Shown here: positions 24,244 to 33,390 of the stretch, piece after piece
Layout: each line of letters begins with the position of its first letter
How positions within the stretch are numbered: the first letter of the stretch is position 1
NCBI GenBank assembly: GCA_900540955.1
Contig: UQIF01000004.1
Span: 23,503 to 87,502 of the forward strand
Length of the DNA: 64,000 bases
Source: an uncultured Olsenella sp.
GTDB taxonomy: Bacteria > Actinomycetota > Coriobacteriia > Coriobacteriales > Atopobiaceae
Direction of reading: 5' to 3'
Position numbers and translations under genes: made by a program
The notes under the pieces: model-generated
The model's input: only the letters and a program-made list of their open reading frames with translations
What the model was told of the DNA's origin: nothing
Database searches by the model: none

Positions 24244-26286
24244 ATGATCACCGACGAGGACAAGGAGAAAGTCCGCCAGGCCACCGACTTCGTGCAGCTC
24301 GTGGCCGAGACGGTCGAGCTGCGCCAGCGCGGCCAGGAGTTCTGGGGCTGCTGCCCCTTCCATGGCGAGAAGAGCCCTTCTTTCAAGGTCAACCCGAACA
24401 CGGGGCTTTGGCACTGCTTCGGCTGCGGCGAGGGCGGCGACGTCTTCAGCTACGTGCAGAAGCGCGAGAACCTCGACTTCCCCGACGCCATCCGCTTCCT
24501 CGCCGACCGGGCGGGCATCGAGCTGTCCGAGGAGCGCGGCGGCCGCCGCGGCCCCAGGCGAAACCGCCTCATCGACTGCCTCGCCGAGGCGCAGTCCTTC
24601 TACGCGACCATGCTCATGCGCGGCCGCGGAGAAGGGCCCGACGCCGCCCGCGCCTATTTCGGGTCGCGCGGCTTCGGCGGGGACGTGTGCCGCCGCTGGG
24701 GGTTGGGCTACGCCCCGGGCCGCGGCGCGCTCGTGTCCGATCTGCGCTCATGCGGCTTCTCGGCATCCGAGATGATCGCCGCCGACCTCGCGCTCGATCG
24801 CGGGGGCAGGCCCGTCGACCGCTTCTTCGACCGCGTGATGTTTCCCATCAACGACGAGCAGGGGCGTCCCATCGCCTTCGGCGGCCGCGTCATCGGCCCA
24901 AAGAAGGACACCGCCAAGTACGTGAACACGCGCGACACCGCCGTGTTCAACAAGGGCAAGCACCTGTTTGCCTACGACCGCGCCAAGGAGACGATGGCCG
25001 CCACCGGCGAGGCCATCGTCTGCGAGGGCTACACCGACGTCATCAGTATGCACGAGAACGGATTCACGAACGCCGTGGCCGCCCTCGGGACCGCCTTCAG
25101 GCTCGACCACATCAAGCTGATGGAGCGCCAGCGCGTGAACCGCATCATCTGCATGTTCGACGGCGACGCTGCAGGCCAGCGCGCGGCGGAGCGCGCGGTG
25201 CAGTTCATCGACAAGACGACGGCGGAGCTGCGCTGCGTGGTTCTGCCCGACAACCAGGACCCGATGGAGTTCCTCTCGGCGCACCCCGCCGATGAGCTGC
25301 GCCCCCTGCTCGACGCGGCGCGCCCCCTCATGGACTTCGTCTTCGAGAAGCGCCTTGCGGGCGTCGATTTGGGGAACCCCGGCGCGCGCGTCGCGGCGCT
25401 GGAGTCCATGGCAAAGGTCCTGGCCCCGCTGAAGAAGTCCGTCGTCATGCCCGAGTACGCGGCGCGGCTGGCCGACGCGCTCAAGATGGAGGTCGACGAC
25501 GTCAAGCTCGCTATCCGCGAGGCGCCCGTGCCGCGCGACGACGAGCCCGCCGGGCGCGGCCGGGCGAAGTCGCCCGCGGCGGGGTTCGGGCAGCCGTCCC
25601 GCCCGCAGCGATACCAGCAGCGCGCTCAGGCGCCTCAAGCGGCCCGGGACCTCGCTCCCGCGTCCGAGGACGCCTTCGATTACGTGCCGGCGGAAGCCTA
25701 CGGCGACGTGGCGGACGGCTGCGGCGACGGGGGCGTCTACGGCGGGGCGCCCGATTACGGGTACTCCGCGGAAGAGCCGGGCTTCTTGCCCGCTGCGGCG
25801 CCGGCCGCGCAGCCGCGCTACCGCCTCTCGGAGGAGGAACGGATGCAGCTTTCCTGCGAGCAGGAGCTGCTGTGCGCGATGGCCTCGGAGCCCGACGCAG
25901 TCAGGCGCTTCGCCGACCGGCTCGCCGAGGTGTCGTGGGCAGACTCTCGTCACGAGGCGATGGCCTGGGCGATGCTCTCCACGCCCGCGGGCAGCGCTCC
26001 TGCCGACGTCGTCACGGCCGCGACCGCCGCGTGCGCCTCGGCCCCCCAGGTGCTCTCCGCCGGCCGGGTGATGGGCGAGGAGGGGATGGCCGACGAGCAG
26101 AAGCTCGAGCTCATCGTGAACACGCTAGACTGGCTCTCCTGCCAGCGACAGGTCCGATCGATCCGGGGCAAGCTCCGCTCTGTCCCGGATGCGGCGGGCG
26201 ACGAGGCGCAAAGCCTCTATTCAGAGGCCGCGCGCCTGCAAAAAAAGGCGAACGAACTGCGAAATTGCCTTTCTTCCCAAAATTAA
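24244..26286 (+). CDS. dnaG: DNA primase
   Basis: 680 residues; synthesises RNA primers at the replication fork. CHC2 zinc finger CPFHGEKSPSF ... HCFGCGEGGD (36-66), primase core with YAPG, FPINDEQGRPIAFGGR, and Toprim motif with IVCEGYTDVI and MFDGDAAGQ. A Pro/Ala/Tyr-rich linker (about 420-530) precedes the C-terminal helicase-binding helices. AAGGAGGGAGG lies upstream of the ATG. It is followed by rpoD, the classical macromolecular synthesis order, with a small inverted repeat CCCAAAA/TTTTGGG (26278-26300) across the stop. Confidence 0.96.
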   Translation: MITDEDKEKVRQATDFVQLVAETVELRQRGQEFWGCCPFHGEKSPSFKVNPNTGLWHCFGCGEGGDVFSYVQKRENLDFPDAIRFLADRAGIELSEERGGRRGPRRNRLIDCLAEAQSFYATMLMRGRGEGPDAARAYFGSRGFGGDVCRRWGLGYAPGRGALVSDLRSCGFSASEMIAADLALDRGGRPVDRFFDRVMFPINDEQGRPIAFGGRVIGPKKDTAKYVNTRDTAVFNKGKHLFAYDRAKETMAATGEAIVCEGYTDVISMHENGFTNAVAALGTAFRLDHIKLMERQRVNRIICMFDGDAAGQRAAERAVQFIDKTTAELRCVVLPDNQDPMEFLSAHPADELRPLLDAARPLMDFVFEKRLAGVDLGNPGARVAALESMAKVLAPLKKSVVMPEYAARLADALKMEVDDVKLAIREAPVPRDDEPAGRGRAKSPAAGFGQPSRPQRYQQRAQAPQAARDLAPASEDAFDYVPAEAYGDVADGCGDGGVYGGAPDYGYSAEEPGFLPAAAPAAQPRYRLSEEERMQLSCEQELLCAMASEPDAVRRFADRLAEVSWADSRHEAMAWAMLSTPAGSAPADVVTAATAACASAPQVLSAGRVMGEEGMADEQKLELIVNTLDWLSCQRQVRSIRGKLRSVPDAAGDEAQSLYSEAARLQKKANELRNCLSSQN

Positions 26287-26335
26287 CCTTGATTTTTGGG
26301 TAATATAAGAAAGTTCATGCGTCGAAGGGATATAC

Positions 26336-27721
<1,386 letters not shown>

Positions 27722-27726
27722 CTTGT

Positions 27727-27758
27727 GGGCCCCGTGAGCTGCGGGGCCCTTCTTCTTT
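27727..27758 (+). terminator. Rho-independent terminator of rpoD
   Basis: Stem GGGCCCC ... GGGGCCC within 27727-27749, followed by TTCTTCTTT. Just before the next gene. Confidence 0.75.
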
Positions 27759-27773
27759 GGGGGGTTAACGTCT

Positions 27774-28313
27774 ATGAAGAACTTGAACCGCAGGGAATTC
27801 CTGATGCTTGCCGCGACGGCGGTCTCAGCCGCGGCGATGCCCGGTTGCGGAGGCGCGGCCGGGGCGGGCGGCTCCTCTGACGCAGACGAGGTGCGCGCGT
27901 CGCTCGATGGGCTTTTGTCCGAGCTCAAGGCCGCGCAGGGAGAGGCCTACGACGTCGCCATCGCAAAGATGGAGGAGCTCTGCGCAGACAAGCTCGATGA
28001 GATGGGCATCACGGCGGATGAGCTCGCTACCGAGTACCTGCAGAAGTTCGACTATGAGGTCGAAGACGTCCAGGTCACCGGGTCAAGCGCCCAGGCCAAG
28101 GTAAAGCTCTCGGCTCGCTCGGTCACGCAGGTGATCAAAGACACCGCCGCCAAAGGCGATCCCCTGCACTTCAAGCGCGACGACCTGCTCGAGACGCTGC
28201 GCGACGCCCCCGTGCAGGACACCGAGGCCACCGTGTATGTGTCGAAGGCCGCGGATGGCGGTTGGGACGCCAAGGACGGGCTCACGCTCGCGCTTGTCAA
28301 GCTTTGTTTCTAG
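27774..28313 (+). CDS. Putative Tat-type lipoprotein, first of a tandem pair
   Basis: 179 residues. N-terminus NRREFLMLAATAVSAAAMPGC has a twin-arginine-like RR and a lipobox-like MPGC, pointing to a secreted lipid-anchored protein. The mature part is helical, then two beta-rich stretches (YEVEDVQVTGSSAQAKVKLSA and ATVYVSKAADGGWD). These match the next gene (YEVGDVSVDG-TASAHVVV; EVSLQKADGAWR), so the two are paralogues. Role unknown. Confidence 0.75.
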   Translation: MKNLNRREFLMLAATAVSAAAMPGCGGAAGAGGSSDADEVRASLDGLLSELKAAQGEAYDVAIAKMEELCADKLDEMGITADELATEYLQKFDYEVEDVQVTGSSAQAKVKLSARSVTQVIKDTAAKGDPLHFKRDDLLETLRDAPVQDTEATVYVSKAADGGWDAKDGLTLALVKLCF

Positions 28314-28366
28314 AAGGCCGCGCCATCGCGCCGGCCTGAACCCGCGACCTTGTGAGGAGCGCTTCC

Positions 28367-28912
28367 GTGCAAAAGAGACTCATGGCACTTCTTTCCGCCG
28401 TTCTCGTGGCTTTCTGCGCTGTCTTCGCGGCAGGCTGCGGCGCAGAAAGCCCCGACGAGCCGCGCGCGGCCGTGGAGGCCGTCCTCGCGCGCGTGTGGGC
28501 GTCGAGCGACGCTCGCGCCTTGATCGGGGAGGAAGCGGTCTCGAACTTGCAGCGGATCGGGGTTTCGCCCGAGTCCTTCATGGGCACGTATCTCGACGGC
28601 GCGAGCTACGAGGTGGGCGACGTCTCGGTCGACGGGGATACCGCCTCGGCTCATGTCGTCGTGAGGGGTCGGTCCATGGGCGACGTGGAGGCCGCCTTGA
28701 TGGACGCCTACACCGCCAAGGCGCTCGAGGACGGCGGGCACTCCGAGGAATCGGGCCTCTACCTCATCGCGGGATCGCAGCTGCTCGACTGCGTGAGGTC
28801 GTCCGCGATCATGGACCGCTCCTGCGAGGTCTCTCTTCAAAAGGCTGACGGCGCCTGGAGACTGACCGATGAGGGGTCTGCCGCCTTGACCTCTATTTTG
28901 TTGGGTCGCTGA
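28367..28912 (+). CDS. Putative lipoprotein, second of a tandem pair
   Basis: 181 residues, GTG start at 28367 with GAGGAG 7 nt upstream. Signal peptide with lipobox FAAGC (Cys 24). Same layout as the preceding lipoprotein: a helical region (IGVSPESFMGTYL matching MGITADELATEYL), a strand pair and a C-terminal AWR strand. A Sec-type rather than Tat-like signal distinguishes it. Function unknown; likely a duplicated envelope protein. Confidence 0.78.
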   Translation: MQKRLMALLSAVLVAFCAVFAAGCGAESPDEPRAAVEAVLARVWASSDARALIGEEAVSNLQRIGVSPESFMGTYLDGASYEVGDVSVDGDTASAHVVVRGRSMGDVEAALMDAYTAKALEDGGHSEESGLYLIAGSQLLDCVRSSAIMDRSCEVSLQKADGAWRLTDEGSAALTSILLGR

Positions 28913-28955
28913 CCTGCGGTTCTTTCAAAATCCCAATTTTTTTGAAATTCTGGGT

Positions 28956-28983
28956 TGCATGCTCCGCAGTTTCCTGTATAGTT
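28956..28983 (+). promoter_or_regulatory. Promoter of tRNA-Asn
   Basis: TTGCAT (28956-28961), 16-bp spacer, TATAGT (28978-28983), about 30 bp before the mature tRNA. Confidence 0.65.
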
Positions 28984-29014
28984 CTTTCTTGCGCGAAGGC
29001 AGCGCAAAACATAT

Positions 29015-29089
29015 TCCCCGGTGGCGCAGTGGTAGCGCAGCTGACTGTTAATCAGCGTGTCGCAGGTTCGAATCCTGCCCGGGGAGCCA
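29015..29089 (+). tRNA. tRNA-Asn (anticodon GTT)
   Basis: Cloverleaf is complete: acceptor TCCCCGG with CCGGGGA, D-arm GCGC/GCGC, anticodon arm GCTGA/TCAGC with loop CTGTTAA, T-arm GCAGG/CCTGC with TTCGAAT, discriminator G and encoded CCA. The anticodon GTT reads AAC/AAT. A terminator follows directly. Confidence 0.97.
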
Positions 29090-29097
29090 GAACTTTC

Positions 29098-29127
29098 AAC
29101 CCGGCCATTGGCCGGGTTTTTCTTTTC
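29098..29127 (+). terminator. Terminator after tRNA-Asn
   Basis: Stem AACCCGGCC/GGCCGGGTT (29098-29118) with loop ATT and a following TTTTTCTTTT. Confidence 0.85.
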
Positions 29128-29274
29128 GGTTTTTGGGTCATGCGCGCCCTTCTCACCACCGTCTTTGCCACAGCCACCGCCTGGGCGTCTGGCTTTTACG
29201 TGGCCCCGGTGACGCTGTGATACGATTTCCCAGTACTCTCGTAACCGTACCCCCAGCGATTCCCGGGAGGAATC

Positions 29275-30114
29275 TTGGCAGACACCGTATCCGCTTCCAA
29301 TGCCAAGGCCCTGAAGCGCGCCCACATCAAGGGCCGTTACTCCAAGGACCTCTTTATCCTGCAGCAGCTTGTGGGCAAGGACTTCAAGCTGCGCTATCGC
29401 CGCAGCGTCCTCGGCGTCATCTGGAGCGTTTTAAACCCGCTTCTGATGATGGTCATCATGAGCTTCGTCTTCTCGTACTTCCTCAAGAGCGGCGATATCC
29501 AGAACTACCCGCTCTACCTCATCGTGGGAAACATTACCTTCATGCTCATGAGCGACGCGACGAACGGCGGCCTGAACTCCATCATCGGCGCCGCGTCCCT
29601 GCTCAAGAAGGTCAAGATCGACCGTTGGGTCTTCCCGGTCCAGAAGGTCTTCTCGGCTGCCGTCAACTTCGTCTTCAGCCTCATCGCCGTCGCCATCGTC
29701 ATGCTCTTCTTCCGGATCGTGCCCACCGTCCACTTGCTCTGGATGTTCGTGGCCCTTCTTCTGCTCATGGTCTTTTGCATCGGCATCAGCATGCTCATCG
29801 GTGCGCTCGCGGTTTTCTTCCGCGACATGATCCACCTGTGGAGCGTCCTTCTTACCGCATGGACCTACCTCACCCCGATCTTCTGGAGCCTGAAGCTTCT
29901 TACCGACAACCCCCAGACCCCCGCGTTCGTCATCGCGGTGGTCAAGCTCAACCCGATGTTCAACTACATCGAGATCATGCGCAGCGCGATTGTCTATCAG
30001 TCCACCCCCTCGCACATGTGCCTGCTGCTCGCCCTCGTCTGGGCCGTGGTCGCCCTCGTGGCCGGCGTCGCGGTCTTCAAGAAGACCGAGCACAAGTTCA
30101 TCCTCTATATCTAG
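29275..30114 (+). CDS. ABC-2 type permease, polysaccharide/teichoic-acid export family
   Basis: 279 residues, TTG start with GGGAGGAA 3 nt upstream. Six hydrophobic helices; the N-terminal RYSKDLFILQQLVGKDFKLRYRRSVLGVIWSVLNPLL block is typical of Wzm/TagG/RfbA permeases (quoted here only as RRSVLGVIWSVLNP). It pairs with the ATPase 15 bp downstream. Such pairs export lipid-linked glycans. No glycosyltransferase genes are nearby, so the substrate pathway must lie elsewhere. Confidence 0.88.
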   Translation: MADTVSASNAKALKRAHIKGRYSKDLFILQQLVGKDFKLRYRRSVLGVIWSVLNPLLMMVIMSFVFSYFLKSGDIQNYPLYLIVGNITFMLMSDATNGGLNSIIGAASLLKKVKIDRWVFPVQKVFSAAVNFVFSLIAVAIVMLFFRIVPTVHLLWMFVALLLLMVFCIGISMLIGALAVFFRDMIHLWSVLLTAWTYLTPIFWSLKLLTDNPQTPAFVIAVVKLNPMFNYIEIMRSAIVYQSTPSHMCLLLALVWAVVALVAGVAVFKKTEHKFILYI

Positions 30115-30129
30115 GAAACGAGTCGAACC

Positions 30130-30900
30130 ATGGCATACGTCTCTTTGCCCGCCACTCCCGACGAGGAGTACTCCATCGAGGTCGAGGACGTCTCGATGAT
30201 CTTCAACATGGCCTCAGAGGTGCTCAACAACCTCAAGGAGTACTTCATCAAGGCCATGAGGCATGAGCTGTTCTTCAAGGAGTTCCGCGCCCTCAACCAC
30301 ATCTCGTTCAAGGTAAAGAAGGGTGAGGTCGTCGGCCTTGTGGGCACGAACGGCTCCGGCAAGTCGACCATGCTCAAGTGCATCGCCGGCGTGCTCGAGC
30401 CCTCTGAGGGAACCATCACCGTCCGTGGCAACATCGCGCCTTTGATCGAGCTCGGCGCCGGCTTCGACCCCGAGCTCACCGCGCTCGAGAACATCTACCT
30501 CAACGGCGCGCTGCTCGGCTACTCGCACGACTTCATCGATGAGCACCTGCAGGACATCATCGACTTCGCCGAGCTCCAGGACTTCATGGAGATGCCGCTC
30601 AAGAACTACTCGAGCGGTATGGTTGCCCGCATCGCCTTCGCCATCGCCACCGTCACCGAGCCCGACCTGCTCATCGTCGACGAGACGCTCTCGGTCGGCG
30701 ACGTCTTCTTCCAGGAGAAGTGCCTGAACAAGATTCGCTCCTTCATCGACTCCGGAAGGGTCACGGTTCTCTTCGTGAGCCACTCCATGGATCAGGTCGC
30801 CCACATCTGCAGCCGCTGCGTGTGGATCGAGAAGGGCCAGCAGCGCATGGACGGCCCCACGGCCGAGGTCCTCGAGGCCTACGAGAACCAGTTCAAGTAG
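30130..30900 (+). CDS. ABC ATPase, polysaccharide/teichoic-acid export family
   Basis: 256 residues. Walker A GTNGSGKST, signature YSSGMVARIAFA (the degenerate S-S-G-M form typical of Wzt/TagH ATPases), Walker B LLIVDETLSVGD, and switch region VSHSMDQV. It ends soon after the ATPase domain, so it lacks the extra glycan-binding C-terminal domain found in some Wzt proteins. Partner of the upstream permease. Confidence 0.9.
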   Translation: MAYVSLPATPDEEYSIEVEDVSMIFNMASEVLNNLKEYFIKAMRHELFFKEFRALNHISFKVKKGEVVGLVGTNGSGKSTMLKCIAGVLEPSEGTITVRGNIAPLIELGAGFDPELTALENIYLNGALLGYSHDFIDEHLQDIIDFAELQDFMEMPLKNYSSGMVARIAFAIATVTEPDLLIVDETLSVGDVFFQEKCLNKIRSFIDSGRVTVLFVSHSMDQVAHICSRCVWIEKGQQRMDGPTAEVLEAYENQFK

Positions 30901-30939
30901 CCCCGCGGCCGACCTCGCCGGACCGTGAGGTCCTCAGAG

Positions 30940-31013
30940 CGCCTAACTCCCACACGGCGGACGCATTTCGGCTGTTTTCGGCTCAAATGCGTCCGCCGTG
31001 TGGGAGTTAGGCG
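30940..31013. terminator. Perfect 29-bp inverted repeat between convergent genes
   Basis: Arms 30940-30968 and 30985-31013 (outer part CGCCTAACTCCCACACGG) match base for base, with a 16-nt loop; TTTTTGA follows on the plus strand. It lies between the convergent ABC ATPase and panE-like genes. The length and perfection exceed a normal terminator, and the 16-nt loop equals the spacer length of the 41-bp arrays. Confidence 0.75.
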
Positions 31014-31039
31014 TTTTTGAGGGTGTTCTTTTTGGCGGG

Positions 31040-32047
31040 TTAGGCCGCCTCGGCGGAGGCGAGCTCGGGGTTGTGGATGGCGAACGCCATCTCGGCGAGG
31101 TGAACGCCGCGCGTCAGGAACTCGTGGGTCCTGCAGGGGCAGTCGTTCTGGCGGCCGAGCTTGGCGATGTATCCGTTGATGTAGTCGACCTCGGTCTCGC
31201 GGCCCTTGGTGAGGTCTTGGTACATCGAGGGGTAGTGCAGCGGGTTCGCCACGCGCGAGACGTACTCGACGTCGTGGAGTTCGTGCTGGCGGTCCTGGAC
31301 GAGCTCGACGCCGGCGCGCTCGCAGGCGTCGTAGGCCTCGTCGATGAGCTGCTTGGCCATGTCGAGGGCGCCGGGGTACTCGATGAACTGGCCCATCTGG
31401 ATCTGGTACATGGTGCAGAGCGTGTTCACGACGGAGTTGAAGATGACCTTCGCCATGCAGGTGCCCTTGAGGTCGTTGCCGTAGGAGGGGTTGAAGTTCG
31501 CGGCCTTGAAGTCGTCGAACATCTGCTGCTCGACGAGGGTCTTCTCGCCGGTCATCGAGACCAGGCGCATGGCGCCGGCACCCGGCTTGCCGATGAAGTC
31601 GACGTCGGCGGGGTCGTTCATCACCGTCGCGACCATGGCGGTGCCGCCGTAGATGTTCTCGTCCTTGAAGTACTTCTGGAGCTTCTCGAAGTGGCCCCAG
31701 CCGTTCATGGCGCTAAAGACCACCTGATGGTCCTTGAAGAGACCCGCCTTCGCGCATCGCTCGAGCACGTCTGCGAGCTGCATCTGCTTGACCATGACAA
31801 TCCAGACGTCGGGGTCTCCCTGGTACTGCTCGGGGGTGCAGACGCTGACGGGGACCACGTGACGGTTCTCGTGGTCGCGGCTCACCGTGACGCCGCCTCG
31901 CGCCTGCGCCGCGTCGACGTTGGGCTGCCAGCAGTCGACGAAGTCGACCTTCTTGCCCGCGAGCTCCTGCAGAAGGACGCCGTAGCGGTATCCCATTGCC
32001 CCTGCCCCGAGGATCGCGTAGTGGAGCTCGTTGTCTGTGCTTGTCAT
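31040..32047 (-). CDS. 2-dehydropantoate 2-reductase-like protein (ApbA/PanE family)
   Basis: 335 residues from ATG 32047 (GAAAGGAAG upstream). Rossmann motif ILGAGAMGYRYG near the N-terminus, catalytic-lysine segment CMAKVIFNSVVNTLCTMYQ and the helical C-terminal domain. Known PanE reduces ketopantoate to pantoate in coenzyme A synthesis with NADPH. No other pantothenate gene is nearby, and family members can reduce other 2-oxo acids, so the substrate is uncertain. Preceded by the leader RNA and 17-bp site that it shares with cstA. Confidence 0.82.
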   Translation of the reverse strand: MTSTDNELHYAILGAGAMGYRYGVLLQELAGKKVDFVDCWQPNVDAAQARGGVTVSRDHENRHVVPVSVCTPEQYQGDPDVWIVMVKQMQLADVLERCAKAGLFKDHQVVFSAMNGWGHFEKLQKYFKDENIYGGTAMVATVMNDPADVDFIGKPGAGAMRLVSMTGEKTLVEQQMFDDFKAANFNPSYGNDLKGTCMAKVIFNSVVNTLCTMYQIQMGQFIEYPGALDMAKQLIDEAYDACERAGVELVQDRQHELHDVEYVSRVANPLHYPSMYQDLTKGRETEVDYINGYIAKLGRQNDCPCRTHEFLTRGVHLAEMAFAIHNPELASAEAA

Positions 32048-32102
32048 GCCTGATGCGCTTCCTTTCCTGCCGGCTTTGCCGGCGCCTGTGCGAAATCGCT
32101 GC

Positions 32103-32190
32103 AAAAAAGCGAGGGCCGCTTGGATTGCTCCATAGCGGCCCTCGCTGATCAGCCGCCCGTTATCGACGGGCTGGCTGTGTATGCCAACCC
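32103..32190 (-). promoter_or_regulatory. Leader RNA of the panE-like gene, same fold as the cstA leader
   Basis: On the minus strand GGGTTGG (32190-32184) can pair with CCAGCCC (32174-32168). The latter can instead join a longer stem CAGCC-A-GCCCGT with ACGGGCGGCTG (32177-32150). GCGGC in that arm can pair with GCCGC of the terminator. The terminator stem is 32146-32134 with 32120-32108, followed by TTTTTT (32108-32103). Relative to cstA, two paired positions change (U-A to U-G and U-G to U-A) without loss of pairing. The start codon lies 55 nt downstream. Confidence 0.65.
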
Positions 32191-32196
32191 GTTCTA

Positions 32197-32238
32197 GATA
32201 ATCAGAATGCTGATAATCGAAGCGGTGAACATGTTTGA
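32197..32238 (-). promoter_or_regulatory. Promoter region of the panE-like gene with shared 17-bp site
   Basis: Minus strand: TCAAACATGTTCACCGC (32238-32222), then direct GATTATC repeats 15 bp apart (32218-32212 and 32203-32197) that overlap a TATCTA -10-like box. The site centre is about 41 bp before the GGGTTGG of the leader. No -35 consensus, in line with activation by a bound regulator. Confidence 0.5.
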
Positions 32239-32428
32239 GATGCGACCTTTCGCGCGGGCGGTGCCTTACGGCCGCCCTTGGTGTGTGGACAACGGCAAGT
32301 CTGAACTCAGCCCGGCTCGGCGCAACTCGTTGTTACAAACCCGAAATCCGTGCGGGCGGCGTGCCCGTGTGCCTCGACTGTTGGGTTACCATCCGACACA
32401 TTGTTTCTAGAAATGAATGGGAGCGCAC

Positions 32429-32935
32429 ATGACGTTTGAGAAGATTGGGCTGACCGACATCGAGCTCGCGCCGTTCACGGCATTCGACAAGGGCTGGGGC
32501 CTCGTCACCGCAGGAGATGCCAAGAAGTACAACACGATGACCGTGAGCTGGGGCGGGCTCGGGACGCTGTGGAACAAGCCCGTCGCGACCATCTACATCC
32601 GCCCGCAGCGCTACACCAAGCAGTTCGTCGACGCGAACGAGCGGTTCACGGTCTCGCTGTTCGATGGCGATCATAAGCGTGAGCTCGGGGTCCTCGGCAC
32701 AAAGAGCGGCCGAGACGGGAATAAGGTCGCCGAGGTCGGATTCACTTCCGTCGAGCTCGCCGGTCAGGTCGCCTTCGAGGAGGCGAGCCTTGTGCTCGTG
32801 TGCCGCAAGCTCTACGCAGACGAGATCCGGCCCGATAAGTTCATCGACGCGTCCTGCGACGAGCGCTGCTACCCGGGGCACGACTACCACACGTTCTACA
32901 TCGCCGAGGTCGAGCAGGCATATATCCGCGGGTAG
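32429..32935 (+). CDS. Flavin reductase-like (FMN-binding split-barrel) protein
   Basis: 168 residues; ATG 32429 with GGGAGC upstream. Blocks NTMTVSWGGLGTLWNKP, IYIRPQRYT and RFTVSLFDG are typical of the flavin reductase-like family, which bind FMN and pass electrons or act as small flavoproteins. Divergent from the panE-like gene, with 381 bp between starts that hold the panE leader and promoter; I see no clear promoter of its own beyond an AT-rich stretch before 32410. Physiological partner unknown. Confidence 0.8.
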   Translation: MTFEKIGLTDIELAPFTAFDKGWGLVTAGDAKKYNTMTVSWGGLGTLWNKPVATIYIRPQRYTKQFVDANERFTVSLFDGDHKRELGVLGTKSGRDGNKVAEVGFTSVELAGQVAFEEASLVLVCRKLYADEIRPDKFIDASCDERCYPGHDYHTFYIAEVEQAYIRG

Positions 32936-33021
32936 CGCGAGGCCTTCAAGCGGGCGCGATTGGCTCCGGCGATTTGCGGACCGGGGGATGATTCCTGCGG
33001 GCGGGTCTGTGTCTCACGTTA

Positions 33022-33046
33022 AGAGCAAGCCGGGGTGCTGCTCTTT
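33022..33046 (+). terminator. Weak hairpin after the flavin-reductase gene
   Basis: AGAGCA (33022-33027) pairs with TGCTCT (33039-33044), followed by TT only. Weak support. Confidence 0.35.
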
Positions 33047-33267
33047 GCGCACTTTCGCGCTTCGGGCTACGCAGACGCTTTCACTCGACGCACTTTCAGG
33101 TCTCGGGCTACGTTCCTAAGGAGGATTAGCGCTCTTTGGGCCTAGCGAATTGATAAAACCCAGCTTGCGAATGGCAGTAAAAGCCCATGCCTTCAATTGC
33201 TCGTAGCCCAAGGGGGCAAAGTGCGTTTGTTTTTGCCTAATTCGTAGCCCGATGTCGCAAAGTGCGG
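33047..33267. repeat. Array C: four 25-bp units, two against two, 41-bp period
   Basis: Units CGCACTTT-n6-TCGGGCTACG: plus-oriented at 33047-33071 and 33088-33112; inverted at 33202-33226 and 33243-33267. Both pairs are stepped by exactly 41 bp, so the cluster is symmetric: unit 1 can pair with unit 4 and unit 2 with unit 3, separated by 16-nt loops, around an 89-nt AT-richer centre. The conserved ends are separated by a variable 6-nt middle. It lies in the 581-bp region upstream of the pyrR promoter. Confidence 0.85.
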
Positions 33268-33349
33268 GTCTGTATTTGTGGGATCCATCGGTCTCCTCTT
33301 CTTCCGCGTCCGTCGCGTCACACCATCCACACCGCTCGCCGCGTCTTGC

Positions 33350-33378
33350 TTGAACCTGCCGCCACGCAGGCGTACACT
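33350..33378 (+). promoter_or_regulatory. Promoter of the pyr operon
   Basis: TTGAAC (33350-33355), exact 17-bp spacer, TACACT (33373-33378). Located upstream of the pyr attenuator. Confidence 0.65.
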
Positions 33379-33390
33379 CAACCAGAACCT

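Noticed and set aside
31803..31815. Extra copy of the family A core (CCAGACGTC) in the panE-like gene
   Set aside because: It lies in coding sequence, lacks the TTCTTA half, and is explained by the codons.
32103..32190. T-box leader before the panE-like gene
   Set aside because: No AGGGTGGNACCGCG box or specifier loop, and the gene is not an aminoacyl-tRNA synthetase or amino-acid gene.
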